Assembly (NCBI RefSeq): GCF_042453785.1
Contig: NC_091673.1
Coordinates: 11,131,501-11,195,500 of the forward strand
Origin: Malus domestica
Lineage: Eukaryota > Streptophyta > Magnoliopsida > Rosales > Rosaceae
DNA: 64,000 bases
Direction: 5' to 3'
Under the pieces are notes generated by a model that ran no database searches, was not told the origin of the DNA, and was given only the letters and a program-made list of their open reading frames with translations. The translations under genes were made by a program, and so were the position numbers. Shown here piece by piece: positions 44,555-57,796 of the stretch; positions within the stretch are counted from its first letter, which is position 1; each line of letters starts with the position of its first letter.

Positions 44555-46568
44555 TGCTGTTGATTTTAGAACAATGCATCTACTGGTACTTATATCCCAA
44601 ACTCTTTGGATTCGAATTACAAAGTTTTGTGTTTATGATTAAAACTATTTATATTATAAATAACTCTATAAACATCATCCCTACCAATAATGAATTAAAG
44701 TCGTTTTAGTCAATTTATTGTAGCAAATACATAAAAGATTCGTGATACTTTTACTAATTCTCTTCATCTGTTTTTATGCAGTTCGATAACTAAACGATAT
44801 TAGTTTTAATTGATTTTTGCATAAGCAATTCTTATAGAATGATACAATTCTGATCATAAACAAAAAATTCTATGAATCGACAACAGACAATTTTGAATAA
44901 TAACTCCTCCTCGTCATCGTAGGTGGTGGTCATGGTCCGATACACCGTGGTTTTGGCTTTCCCCTTGTTGGAAGTTGCATTTGATGCTTGCTTGGATGCT
45001 TATCTATACGTAGAGTGTAAACGCTCATGTCACGGAATTTTATTGTACGTTGTTGCTCCATTCTTTTGGTGTAGTCATATTATTGTATGGATCAGAATGG
45101 TTTAATCATTATTCGATTTGTGGATGGGAAATTTTTTGAATTGTCATATGAACTTATAATTTGTCATATAAACTAAAGTTTTAAGCGATTTGTCATATCA
45201 ATTTTCCGAAATTATTAATTTGTCGTCCACTTCTAATTTCATCAAGTTTTCCATTCAAACTAAGTCATGTTCAATCATTTCAATTCTTCGCTCCTCTCCT
45301 AACAAGTTCTCTTCGACCAAACAAAACCTCAGGATTTCAACAAAACCAAAACTGAAAATTTTCAAGCTATGGAATATACTAATTTTGATTTAGTAGAACA
45401 TAATGAAACTTACTACAATGACATGGCAAAATTTTAATCGAGTTTCTCTCAAACTAGTCCTCAAAACATTTACACATGTTTTTGAAGTATAGTTGTCCTC
45501 TAAAACAATGGTAGATATCAAAGTTGTCATTTTTACTAAGTTACTGCTCACGACAAGCAATGAAATAAAATGAAAATGAGGTTAAGCATCTAAAATAATC
45601 TTGTTTTCTTTTGTTGGATTAGTAATCTTGTTCTTTATAGTGTTTATTTATTGTTTTGTTTCATCTTTGATTTCCTATTATAAGAAAAGAAGTTTAAGCA
45701 CATCATCAATACTTAAAACAAATTCAAATTACTGTTAGACCTATATATTTTTATAAATAAAAAGTATATATTATGTAACATCTATAGGTCTAATTCATAT
45801 TTGATTTATCAAGTTAACGAGTAACCAGATTCGACTTGTATTTTGATTATCGGACAGGGCAACCATGTATAATGTCATTCCCATGTTTACAAGTAATATA
45901 ACTCTCCTACTACCCTCACATGCACCGCCATGTTTGATTCAATTCAACATATCACAAATGATTGAGTTATGTCAAGAAATTCGCAAATAAAGCTACATGT
46001 AGTCCTTCAAACATAAATATTTACAACGGATCAATATAACTCGACCCGTTCCATATGACACCGACACAATCGTGTTTCATGTGTTTCTCGTGCCGACGCA
46101 TTTTGGAAATGGTCAAGTAACTTATCAAAATAAACAATGAATCGGGCTTACTTATTGATGATTAGATGGGTCCTCAAGATTATCTATTTGGTCTCATACA
46201 AGCCCAAATTCCCTCCATACAAATATACAATTGGACACTTATTGGGCCATTATTTATTTTGACTCTGAGCCCATAAAAATAGCCCATCACAGCCCAAGGA
46301 AATGTCCTTCAAATAGTTGTTCCCACTTCCCAAACACAATCGATTCCCAAAAGAAAGATCTCGAAGTGGTCCAATCCAACCAATTGACAGAAAACGAAGG
46401 TCAAAAACAATCACCAGCGTGTTCATATTATCTTAAGAAGCATGACTCTTTGTATTCAAACATTCAACAAGAAGACCACAGACAAGAAAAACACACTTCT
46501 AAATCATCTTTGCCACAGCAACATTAACATATATGCTGAATAAATTGAACACAAAATGGTGGTTACAT
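44555..46568. other. Intergenic AT-rich DNA, no gene
   Basis: Nothing coding recognised. Around 45136-45200 the motif AATTTGTCATAT recurs three times. The 98-codon frame at 46231-46527 has no domain and no gene context. Confidence 0.6.
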
Positions 46569-46617
46569 CCCCACCTCCTCCTCCTCCTCCTTCTTCTTCT
46601 TCTTCTTCTTCTTCCTT
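46569..46617 (+). repeat. CTC/CTT microsatellite
   Basis: A run of CTC triplets (to about 46590) passing directly into CTT triplets (to about 46614). Confidence 0.9.
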
Positions 46618-46944
46618 CAGTGTGCGTGAACTTAAATTCATAATTATTGTTAGGTTTTTCTGCAATTTCGGATTAGCGGTAATTCATGATGGTCAAGTGC
46701 TTAATCAAGTCTAATACAGTGAGCAAGATGATGAACACCTTAAAAATATCACAACCATCGTTGTCTTATTATATTAGGAGTGCGAACCATGCAAAATGCT
46801 TGTTGATCTGATTCACTTCTTATAAATTTATAATTAACCCTAATTGAATTATAATTAAATTCATACCAAGTGCTAGTTGACATTTTTTATAATTTGACTG
46901 TTATTTTAACTGTCTTTCAATGTGTTTTGGGTTTTTTTTTTTTG

Positions 46945-47145
46945 GGCGGGGGGGGGGTGTTGGTCGTGGTGTGGTAAAACTCAGTTTTTGACTTCCTAAA
47001 ACATGTTTAGATAATTTACTTTAATTTGGGTGTCAACTCTGTTGGGGGGGGGGGGGGGGGGTTGGTCGTGGTGTGGTAAAACTCAGTTTTTGACTTCCTA
47101 AAACATGTTTAGATAATTTACTTTAATTTGGGTGTCAACTCTGAA
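46945..47145 (+). repeat. 102-bp tandem duplication with G runs
   Basis: The block GGTCGTGGTGTGGTAAAACT... to ...GGTGTCAACTCT occurs at 46962 and again at 47064 with no difference I can see. Each copy is preceded by a G run (about 8 and 18 G). The identity implies a very recent duplication, or an assembly artefact at the G homopolymer. Confidence 0.85.
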
Positions 47146-49258
47146 CTGACATCTTTAATTATTGTATAAATTTAGTTTAGGCCAAAAAACTCAAACATGC
47201 ATCATGATAAGGCTACACTTTTGCCTTAGATTTCCAGTTTTAAAACAATAATTATGGAGATAGCTTAGATCTTTTAAGCTAAACTAATTGAAAGGTTTGC
47301 TTTGTGGACAAGCAACCAAGCAAAGGGGCATGAATGGTTTGTCATTGTCAATGACTTAATAGACTTATAATATCAGTGGTTTTATTTTGGTATACAACGG
47401 TATCTAGAGACACAAAAATTGAACACATGTGGATCTAAAGTGATATCTAAAGACACGATATTTAAACGAATACATGCAGCCGTCGACTGCATGATCAATA
47501 CTCCAAACATGTTGAAATTTGAAACTTTTGATCCCTATTAACTAATGTAGAGCATGATAAGTTACACGGGAAACCATGAGAGCTTCAGAATCTGACGGAA
47601 AAATGGCTTGCAGCGTTCACATTTTGGTGGTGCTTGCTTTAAGTTAATTGAATAATATTTTAAAGGTTTAAATGTTGATTAATTAGCATTGCAGGCCCTA
47701 TGTCTGAGTTTAATTCAACACAATGAGTCAGTGATGCTGTGCTTTATCCAACAAAATGTCTCTAATATTAATAGACAAGTACTAAGGAAACAATCGGACA
47801 AAAAATAATGTGACATGCAAGTTGTTTGCTTTGTAGCTTTGGAGTTACTTGGAACTCGAACTCAAAAATCTAGTGCTTTAAATAGAAACTTTATCTTTGT
47901 TTTTTTATCGAGTTTACCAAAAGGGTGCAGGTTTTAAGTCCTTGGAGTGCTCATGTTTTGCTAATGCTCTTCCTTTGCTTCACCTTTTCACACTCTTTCT
48001 TTCTTTGTGCTCATGGAAAAATGAATAAAAATATGAGGAATACATCATTATACTTTATTACACTTGTTAATTAATAAGGTTGGTTGTTTAATTCAACTAG
48101 CAATTCTTTAACATGTATCGACACATTATGTGAAATTCTAACAACCGTATAACTCGTTATATAACAATTTCTTTCACCTCCTGTTACTCAACGGAGTGCT
48201 ATACAAACACCAAACGTGTCAGAAGGCTAAACTTAATACAATCTTCCAACAAAACAACTCCTTGTGGACGAAATTACATGCACATATTCCTCAAAAGTCC
48301 ATTGTTACTACTATCACAATCATTGTTAATTTCATTAATTTGACTTTAAACATGTGCGCATGATGGTACCCATAATTTTCTCCCCCTTAGAAATGGATTA
48401 AAGTTAAACCTTAATCAATCACAAATGGACTAATTTAGGTCTAATATTTCGGACATGACAATGGAGATTACTCACGTCACACGGCCGTACTAATTTTCTA
48501 ACATTATTGGAAATAAAGTTAGTGGGATTTAGTTAAACAAAGCATTATTATGAAGACAAATGCTACTTTCTATATGGACGATCAAAAGCTTTGAAGAAAA
48601 ATAAAGCAGAAGCTTAATCATGGAATAATGGCCAATTAACTAATAATTTTGGGGAGTAACACAAGCTATTGAAAATTTCCGAAAGTAGGGCAAAGAAAAG
48701 ATCCTAAAGGGACGTCGTTTTACAAGGACGACTTGAGGACTTGAGGTGCCATTGAATCTGGTCTCAAAATCTGTTGTCGTTTCACAAGTGTCTCTTCCTA
48801 AATTTTCCACATAAACATCGCAATCTTGAAGCCAAATAAGTGCCTTCCTTTTCGATCACACTTTAGTTATAAAACCATTATTATCAAAATTTTGATCATA
48901 TCCTTCATATCGTCATTATCCTCATCATTTTCATCGTCATCATTATTTTTATTCGATCATAAAACACTTTGCATTTTTTGCTTGTTGGACCTAATTACTT
49001 AATTTGTTTGTTGTTAGAGAAATGTTAAAAAGACTAAAAAATGAGACTCTTTATGAACTATCTGCCTCTCCTTAACATTTCCCTTGTTTGTTAACCATTG
49101 TTCATCAGTTGGCTCAAAGATACAAAGGTTATACCAATACCATGGTTAGCAGCTAGTATTGCAAAGAAGTAGCTAGATTTTGGAGACATGCCACCTATAC
49201 AGATCTACTTGACCATACTGTAAATTTTGTGTGCGATATTCGGATTAAGAAATTGGTC

Positions 49259-49261
<3 letters not shown>
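47146..49261. other. Intergenic DNA, no gene seen
   Basis: AT-rich, short frames only. No transposon end with a clear duplication was found. Confidence 0.55.
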
Positions 49262-49290
<29 letters not shown>

Positions 49291-49565
49291 GAAAACATGC
49301 GATAGTGTTTTCATTAAGGTTGAAACCCAACAAGGTCTAACCCAGGTAGTACGTCAAGGATTACAGAGAGAAATTACAAGCAATCCTCAATGAGGAGGTC
49401 CAAAATGAATGTGGGGGGGGGGGGGGGGTCTCCAACCACTCACAGTGACTTCCAATTGAAAGAGCATAACGAGCAAGCCGGTGAGCAACAATGTTGGCCT
49501 GGTGACGGACGTAAGTAACTAAATCTTCAGTGAATTTTTGTGATGTGCCTGTTATACACAAAGCT
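49262..49565 (-). mobile_element. L1-type LINE 3' end with poly(A)
   Basis: On the minus strand the last part of an RNase H-like domain (DLVTYVRHQANIVAHRLARY, then EWLETPPPP) is followed by about 130 bp of 3' sequence (GTAATCCTTGACGTACTACC...) and a long A tail (a T run of about 28 at 49263-49290). A C run of about 15 (G run on plus at 49414-49429) shifts the frame after ETPP. It is 5'-truncated near 49565. It is related in type to the fragment at 8950-9480. Confidence 0.75.
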
Positions 49566-50159
49566 TGTTTTCTACGAACATTATTGACCGGTGTGATCTA
49601 ATAGTAAAACTCAGAATCAATCAACGGTTGACAATCGTTACTATAATAAGTAAATTATCCTCAACGGACTTTGGATGGTCTTCCTCTAGCCATCACCTTC
49701 GTAGATGTCTTTGTACAAAGATACATGAATGGCACCTTTGACCGTACACGTATGGGTCAATCCGCCACATGAAAACGTAACTATGGACGGTGGATAAATC
49801 CGTATCACCGTATCTCACGATTGGGATTCTCCTCTAACCTGAAGAAATTAGTAAAATTGACACTTAAACAATTGTAAACTAGCTACGATAACGATATAAG
49901 AGTCCCTACTTTCACACGTGCACCAATCGTAGATCGACACAGTGATGCCCCCACATTGCACAAACTGATTACAAGGCCCACGTATATGTGTGAGCAAGTT
50001 AGCTTTAGGGTTTAAGTTTATGGATGAAAGTTGAAACATGAGCTAAAACGAATCACAATCAAGATTTGATGGCCGGTTTGAGTGATGATCCGTGGCTAAT
50101 TATCCATCTTTAATCTTGGTGGTCTTCTCCATGAAAGGGTCACCAACCCCAAAGTGGGA

Positions 50160-50620
50160 TTTTACTATAACAAGTTAAAATAATGAAAAGGACGAATTGG
50201 GTTTTCATTTCTGATTTTCATTCTCGAAATCTTACTTCTATTTTTATCAAGGTCCTTTAACATTATTATTTGAATATTAAAGAATTTACATGTTAGCATA
50301 TTTCAGTTTTAAAATTGAGAACTTATTTAATCATTTCTAAATATATCCTTTTAATTTGTACACATTTTTTTTAATTTTGTACCAATAAATATTTTTTTTT
50401 TAGTTTTAACTTGTACACACATGTTTTAATTTTTTTTTTGGCCCATATTTAAAAAAAAAAAAACTTTGATTTGTACCCCATGAATTTAATTTTGATATAT
50501 GCCCATATTTTTAATTTATTTTGTACCCATATTTATTTTTTGCTGAATGTACCAAGCTAATTGGATGTATTTATGTTTATATTTTAAACTATATCAATAG
50601 TTCTTTTTTTTAATATTAAT
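50160..50620. repeat. AT-rich low-complexity region with GTACCCAT motifs
   Basis: Long T and A runs with repeated phrases TTTGTACCCATATTTAT, TTTGTACACA and GCCCATATTT. Degraded repeat of unknown type. Confidence 0.5.
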
Positions 50621-51204
50621 AAATGCATGGGTACATTATATTTTTGCAAGAACTTTTTGAAGAACAATATTATTCTATTATTGATTTCTAAGTAATTATT
50701 ATATCTACAAATATTATTTACTCTTATTTGAATTTGTTTAAATATCATAATTTGTAGGATATTAAATGCAGGAGTTACAATGATGCTAAGAACCTTGATG
50801 AAAATATTTAATAAACATGATTTCAGCCTAACAATTGGGTTGACCAAGGATTGGAGTCAAACCCTCATGAAAAAGACTTGGCAAACCCTATGTCAATTTG
50901 CATGACAATGAAAAAATGCTAGCATTAACCGCCCATTAACGCAAGAACTTTTGACACGAGTGTTAATAGTCGTAAATGTTCAAACTTATTCATGCATGCG
51001 AATGTAGACTGACAACAAAGAATGCTAATGAAATTCTAAAACATATGTTGTTAATTTCGATAAGAACATTATTTGCCCCCCTTATCTAAATAGTCATTCA
51101 TCCTTATATTCCTTAATCACAAGCGACATGTGTATAAAAGGGCACATAAAAAACTTAAAAAACAAAAATTATATATACACATGTCAAACTATAGTTTTAG
51201 ATTA

Positions 51205-51360
51205 GAAAAAATGGAGTTTTAAGGAAACACTTTCAGTACTATTTACTTTTAACAAAAAAATCACATTTTTATCTTTTTCTGGTACTATTCATTACATATT
51301 TATTTGTTATTTTTCATTCAGACTAAATTTTTTTAAACTTCTCGTTAATTTTTCTTAGAA
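51205..51360 (+). repeat. 'TTTAACGAAAAGCTC' MITE family, divergent copy
   Basis: Same order of blocks as the copies at 5965, 55293 and 56195 (CAGTACTATTTACTTTTAAC, GGTACTATTCA, CTCGTTAATTTTTCTTAG) but more diverged. Confidence 0.5.
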
Positions 51361-53087
51361 AAAATGACTCAGAGAGCCAACTAGCCAAGCATTTTCTCTT
51401 CGATAAACCTAACAAACATCACCAATTTAAAATTGTCGACGTGGATGACATTCTGTCATCCATCGAATCGGATCTCCTCCCTCCTCCACCAGTGTGAACT
51501 CTGACAAAGAAAGATTGCCAAAAGTTGCACCATAGCAGCTCAATGGAGGCCTTTAAACAATCAAATCAAGCAATTAGTCGTATTTTTTTCCTTTCTTTTA
51601 ACTCAATCATTAACCTAAACAAGCTTATGATAGACCATTGTGCCTAGTGGGGGCAACAACACGCTTGTCCAAAGACATAATGCAGTTGTTAACTAGTGGA
51701 AAAGCAGTCTAATTATGTATAATCATATTACTAAAACTCACTAATTATTTTGTAGAGTTAGAGACCAACATAGTTACGCAAATAAACAAAAATAGCAGAG
51801 AGTGTAGGGATCACTGAGGACACTTTTCTTAACTTTAATCTTTGAAACCCTAGCTTTTGTATTTTTAACCCTAAAAAGGGGGGAAGGCGTGCGTCTAAGA
51901 GATGAGACACTAGTCGTCATTTTTCTTGTGTTTATTGATCTCTTTGGCAGCTTCTTTATGCTTAGCTACATTCTTCCACGTCACATATAGAAATCAACAC
52001 GTCCAAAATATTACCTTAAATTAGTATAGTGCTAATTAATTAATTAATTTATTTATTTATTTATAAAGCTTGCTGCTGATCTCAATTGTCATAATGCATG
52101 CTATACTAGAAATGTATCTCTGTAGTTTTTAAATTCATCTTATATTTGTTTGAAGGTCCTAGGGGTGCAAACCCAAATGTGAAACAAGTTAATTTCTTGG
52201 ATAATATAATTTTTTTCTTTGCTAGCAAACAAAACATAGGTATGCTTGGTCTCTACCTCATGACGTACGACCCTTGCACTCTCTCAATTGGTTAAGCCAT
52301 GCACTAAACCTAGCTATTCAAATTAATTGGTTGAAAATTGAAATGCTGAATATGACTCATTCACCAACTCAAAACCTTTCAGTTGGACGCATCTGAGTAC
52401 TTTGCTGGCTAGTTGACGGGGAGAGAGATAGATACAAGGGACGCTGCACAATATTAGAGCAGTTTTCACACAGTAATTAAGGTGGGACCAACATACGAGC
52501 AATAATTCAAATGCATGGTCATACCCTACTATTAGAGAGTTGCTCTATATAGCAACCGTAATCAAGAATTTCTACACAGTATATGACCGGTTTGACTTCA
52601 ACAATTTGGAGAGCTAATATGTAAATTTTGGCATGAAATTGAGGAAATTAATCGGCTAGGGCTAAGCTGGGGTTGGCATAAAGGCACTGCCAGAGGCAGA
52701 GCCATTCATTTGAGCATAACATTTAAGAAAATTATCTAGAATAAGGTCAATCTGCGCATGCCATACATAGTACATACCCCCTCACCTTCCCAAAAATAAA
52801 CTGTTGTTATATCTAGTGGAACAGTAGTGAATATGATTGGTCTTGCTATGAAATGTTTATCTCCAAGGTTTACAAATTTTAAGTTCAGATTGAGATTGAT
52901 TCGACTTGCCACTTGCGAGATATACGCCTCTTTTTTTTCCTGAATATACACTATTTTTATACAGTATTCAAATTTATATATTTGGTTTGAACCTGATTGA
53001 TCGATAGGTTCATTAATCTTCTCTTTTGAGATGTAAATTATTCATAATTTTTTATTGTGTTCGTACTGAGTATGAAATTGTACTGCT
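51361..53087. other. Intergenic DNA, no gene seen
   Basis: Nothing coding recognised. TAAT/TTTA short repeats at about 52035-52062. Confidence 0.55.
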
Positions 53088-53090
53088 TAA

Positions 53091-53472
53091 GACCATCTCC
53101 AACCCTGGGCTAAAAGCCAAATTACCCCCCCCCCAAACACTCTCCAACCCATGCTAAAATTTTAGGCTAAATGCCAAATGCTATTTCTGGACCAAATACC
53201 CCCCAGCTTTCCCCCCGGGCTAAATGCGAAATGTTTATCGGAATTTAAATTTTTTTAGATTAAAATGTTCATAAAATTAATTTACAATAATCTACATATT
53301 TATTTAAAAAAAAATTAATTTAAGAAAAAAAATTAGGCTAATTTCATTCTTTAATAATTCCGGGCTAAAATTTTATGGTAGAAGGGTTGGAGCAGAAAAG
53401 ATGTTTCTGAGCTAAAAGCTAAATTTTCCGGGCTAAAAAGTTTGGCTTTTAGCCCAAAGGTTGGAGATGGTC
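53091..53472. mobile_element. 382-bp MITE with TAA duplication (PIF/Harbinger type)
   Basis: The left end GACCATCTCCAACCCTGGGC matches the reverse complement of the right end (GCCCAAAGGTTGGAGATGGTC) over the first 15 bases or so. TAA flanks it at 53088-53090 and 53473-53475. Inside, GGCTAAA/TTTAGCC motifs repeat in both orientations. Non-coding. Confidence 0.85.
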
Positions 53473-53964
53473 TAAGCTAAGCTCTACACTTTTTAATTTT
53501 GTTTAGTTTTTTTGGTGGATGAACTAATTAATGTCCAAGTATTTATGCATGGAGTTATGGATATAAACTCATGCAAAATTTGAGATTGTTCGGGAAAGTG
53601 GGATAGGGTTTCAACATATTGCTTGTTTCTCTTATTAGAAAATAAACAAACAGGATATTTTCGATAATTCTTTATGTCTACTTTTTCTGGTTCTTTTGAC
53701 AATTCAAGCGTGCATAATGTAAAGATACAATGGATTGGTTCAATTTTCATGGCACATCTCTTTATCTCTCTAAACATATCAATTTTACATATATTTATAT
53801 ATTCAACTAATTTATATACCTAACATATGTACCAAGTATACTTGTAGTGAAGAAAAATGTACACATACGCATGTGCCTATTTTATATGCCTTCAAAGAGG
53901 TCAAAAAGTAGGGTGAGAAGAAAAACGGGTTTACAAAACGAAGTAATTGGGTCAAAGACGCTTC

Positions 53965-54125
53965 ACGTATGGAAGAAAAAAATAGATACTTAGAACACGT
54001 ATGGAAGAAAAAAATAGATACTTAGAACACATTTGAACGACTAAATTAAACAGATTCGAAGAAAAAAACAGAGAGATAAAATTGAATGATTAAATTAAAC
54101 AGATTCAAAGAAAAAAACTAGAGAG
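53965..54125. repeat. Two adjacent short tandem duplications
   Basis: CACGTATGGAAGAAAAAAATAGATACTTAGAA occurs twice in a row (from about 53965 and 53996), followed by a 45-bp unit with TAAATTAAACAGATTC and AGAGAGATAAA, also twice (54043-54127). Confidence 0.8.
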
Positions 54126-54645
54126 ATAAAGAATAATAATAAGAAGAAGACGACTGGGCAATGAAAATGTCAACCACATAAAGCCCTTAAAGCACGCCTT
54201 AGCTTTTGAAAATAGAGACCAAAATAGAAAATACTATGGATTGTATGGTGTTCTGTTCAGTGTGTCTCTTTCATCGTGAATTTTCCCATATTAATCGTTT
54301 TTTTTTTTCATCAAACCTATTGGAATTACAGACTTTTTTATTATTGATTATTCAACTTGCCAAGAAGTGTGAATTTCAACTCAAACATGACTTCGAGGAC
54401 TGGGAGGGATGAAACCAAATTGTCACTTGTGAGAGTATTAAATTAAGTTATCAGTCATTTTAAGTAGATTAATTTTTTAAACTACATTTATAAGCTTATT
54501 TTAGATCACATTTGCAAAATATTTAGTAACGTTAATTAATATTTAAAATAATAATCAAATCATCAACAAGTATATTATGTAAAAATATAACTTAAGTAAA
54601 TATCCTTCTGACCTTAGCATTACCCCGGAAGTTATATCATGACGA

Positions 54646-54823
54646 GGATGGAGCGGCTCCCTTTAAAAGTATATGATTTGTTGTGGGAACAGTAGAAAGT
54701 AGCCAGAAAGAACTCAAGAAGTGACACATGATGATGAAGATGGAGCGGCTCCATTTAAAGTTACATGGTTTGTTGTGGGAACAGTAGAAAGTGGCCAGAA
54801 AGAACTCAAGAAGTGACACATCT
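54646..54823. repeat. 92-bp tandem duplication
   Basis: The unit GATGGAGCGGCTCC...GAACTCAAGAAGTGACACAT begins at 54647 and again at 54739, with a few differences (AAAAGTATATGATT versus AAAGTTACATGGTT). Confidence 0.85.
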
Positions 54824-55292
54824 TCCTTTCATAGTTACTTTATTTATACAAACCCTAGACACGATTCGACTTTTGAGATGCAGTTTTTTTTTTTGCATTG
54901 TAATATAGGTCGAGAAGATCGAGATGCATATGATTCTGCAAATCGATTTTCTTGGTTTTATCAAGTACTAATACTAACAGATAAAAAATATATATAAGCG
55001 AAGCATCTAGTAATCATGGGAAGTATTCAGAATTTCTAAGACAAAATACATTTCACATTTTAAAAGAACATTTGGCTTCTTCACATGCTTCATGTGTTAC
55101 GTGTATGCAGGGGTATTTCGTTATGCCTAATTGGTCGAGAGGGAAGTGCTTCATGACTGTGCGGAGCTCATTATTTCTATTCATGTTTATGGAACGTGGA
55201 AAGTAAAAATGGGTAAATTCAACCAACAAGTGTGCTTGTGGAACTGATTGTAGCACTCATTTGGAATGAGATTTGTGATGTAAATAAAAAAG

Positions 55293-55445
55293 AGAATTTT
55301 AACGAAAAGCTTTCGGTACTGTTCATTTTAATGAAAAACAATATTTTTATACTAAAAAATCAATTATAGTACTATTCACTTTATCCTTTATTTTGTCATT
55401 TTCGTTAAAACTCAAAGTTTTCAAACTTTTTTAATTAGTTTTCCT
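55293..55445 (+). repeat. 'TTTAACGAAAAGCTC' MITE family, copy B
   Basis: Starts AGAGAATTTTAACGAAAAGC and ends AATTAGTTTTCCTAATA. Closely similar to 56195-56352 and 5965-6120. Confidence 0.7.
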
Positions 55446-56194
55446 AATAAAAAATGGTTCTTTATTTGTACTTCACTTAGTGTAAAAATCTCCCAAGAGT
55501 CATGTGGTGAAAAAAAGGGAAAATTTCAGTCCCCGGTTGAAAAATCAATGTGATTTTCATTGGGGTTCTTCTGATTCAAAGAAAAGTTGAGGTCTTGGAA
55601 GGTTCTTGTTCGAAGGGTTTTCAGCTGGGTTTTTGGTTCCATTGATTTATTGGAAAGTTTCGTTTTGGGTTGAGAAAATGTAAAATTTGAGGTTTTTTAA
55701 TCAAGTTTTTGAGAGAATGTAAAATATGGTTGTTGGATATATTTGGATTCTGCAGAAATTTTTTGTGTTGGGGTTCAATTTCTTTGTATCAGAAAATTCT
55801 AGAGAAAATTTTGTTGTGTATCATGGGTTAATTTATTTTTCTTTTTATCATTATCCTGCTTCTTAGTCTGATATTACACTAAACGCTTCACTAAATCAGT
55901 CTAGTTTAGTTTATTTTAAGGCAGCCCCCACATAGTGTCTAAAACTAATCAAATCTGAGATAATCTAATACAACAAATGCATCTCATCCAAAAAAAAAGT
56001 GTCATATGCGTTCTGCAACAAAAATCGATCGAAACAGTGGTTCTGTTAAAAAGAACAGCACTACAGCAGATAATCCATCACAAGTTAAAAGCTTAATCTT
56101 ATGTACAGCGCTACAAAGCATTCGACTTGATAGGTCAGCAATCATGTTTCAATACAATTTCGAAACTACTGGAGCTGGGTAGAAAAGAAAAAAT

Positions 56195-56352
56195 AGAGTT
56201 CTAACCAAAAGCTCACAGTACTGTTTATTTTAACGAAAAATCATATTTTTACCCTAAAAGATCAAACTTGATACTATTCACTTTACCCTTTATTTTGTCT
56301 TTATCGTTAAAACTCAAAGTTTTCAAGCCATTTTCATTAGTTTTCCTAAGAA
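56195..56352 (+). repeat. 'TTTAACGAAAAGCTC' MITE family, copy C
   Basis: Starts AGAGTTCTAACCAAAAGCTC, contains ACTATTCACTTTACCCTTTA and ends TTCATTAGTTTTCCTAAG. Confidence 0.7.
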
Positions 56353-57023
56353 AAAAATTACTTTTACATTTAACTGCAAATCCAATAATGGTGTGAAGTG
56401 AATGAAAGAGAAATTAAACTTGAGCAGCATCCGTTGAAAATTTTATATCGGAAAATTGACAAGAAAATTGCTTCTAATTACACAAGTTTTTTAACATTAA
56501 AGTCTCATAATTATTGGACTAACAAATAATTTAGTTGGAAATAATACCGTTGTGGTCCTTTTGGAGGAGAAATTTTTAGTTGTAACGGGAATACGGTGGA
56601 ACACCATGTGTATTTATATAAGTGGTGAGAAATTTTATTTTTTAAGTTATTAACTTTTTAACACATATATTCCAGCATTTATTTATATATAATAACATGT
56701 GATGTATCATCTCGTATGACGATCACATTGAAAAATCTCTTCTTTCGGAACTATTCGACCCGCAATTATTGGTGGGTTATATGGTAGGAGGATTTCAAGT
56801 CCCAGAAGAAATATTTTTGGTGGTGGTGGGACACGTGTCAAAGAATTAGACCGTTGGAGTTTTCTTTTCTTGTTGTGCTTTTCTCCCTCTGGTTTCGTTT
56901 ACGGGAGTAGAAGTCTTGGAGTTCGTATAGACCCTCCTATGCCCCCAGCTTTTTCAAGGAAAGGTCGTTTCAGTTGGACTGCCTTCCCACTTCACATGTT
57001 TTTCCGTGCTCTTTTGTTTATAT

Positions 57024-57127
57024 GATCACGGTTAAGCTACGTCAACATTTTATATTATTATTTATTTTTGTTTTATTATCTCTATAAAAAAAACTATATA
57101 AAATGTTGACGTAGTTTAATCGTGATT
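57024..57127. repeat. 104-bp hairpin with arms of about 31 bp
   Basis: GATCACGGTTAAGCTACGTC plus AACATTTTATA on the left is mirrored by TATAAAATGTT plus GACGTAGTTTAATCGTGATT on the right, with few mismatches and a loop of about 40 bp. MITE-sized fold-back; could give a small-RNA hairpin if transcribed. Confidence 0.8.
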
Positions 57128-57796
57128 CGTGACCACACAAAACAGAAAGGCACGGGAGGGTACGGGAAGTAGGAGCCTAGACAATCCTTGTCCGTTTCAG
57201 TTTTCACACTACATACATACATATATATATCAGTTGGACCTTTATATAATTGTATTCTGATCACGCTGGTGCTCAAACAATTTTAAAACCAAAGGAATAC
57301 TCATAACAGAACTATTAACTGAATTATTAAAGGGTTCTGCACAATAATTGCTTGTTTTTCACCCTGCAAAGTGGCACAGAGAGTGTTTTTTCACCGTTGA
57401 GTATTACTAGGGTAGAAAAAAGGTGTTTGCAGATGTTATCTGTTTTTTTCTCCATATAATTTTGCCTTTTACTTGGTAAAGGGGTAATTTGGGCATGAGC
57501 TGCATGACCCAGTACGTAGAAGCAAGTAACCGACTCATGACAAAGATTGAACACCTATATTTTCACTTTCCTTCCCCCAAGTTACTGAACAAGCGTGGAT
57601 GCCAAGTTACTGTAGATGGAGCTAGAAATTTACATAGGGTTAGGCTACTATTTTCTCTTTGTGGAGCAAGGAGTGTAAATTTAGTTTAGGATGGACTAAA
57701 TTTTGTCATCACAAATTTAGGGTAAATATTAGTAGTAATTTCGGATTTCTCCAACAAATGAACAAGGCTATAACCCATGGAAGCATGTAGCTGACT

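Noticed and set aside
46231..46527. 98-codon frame in the desert
   Set aside because: Polar low-complexity peptide, no homology I can recognise, no promoter or splice context.
46945..47064. Possible G-quadruplex control element
   Set aside because: The G runs are plain homopolymers beside a tandem duplication; nothing links them to a gene.
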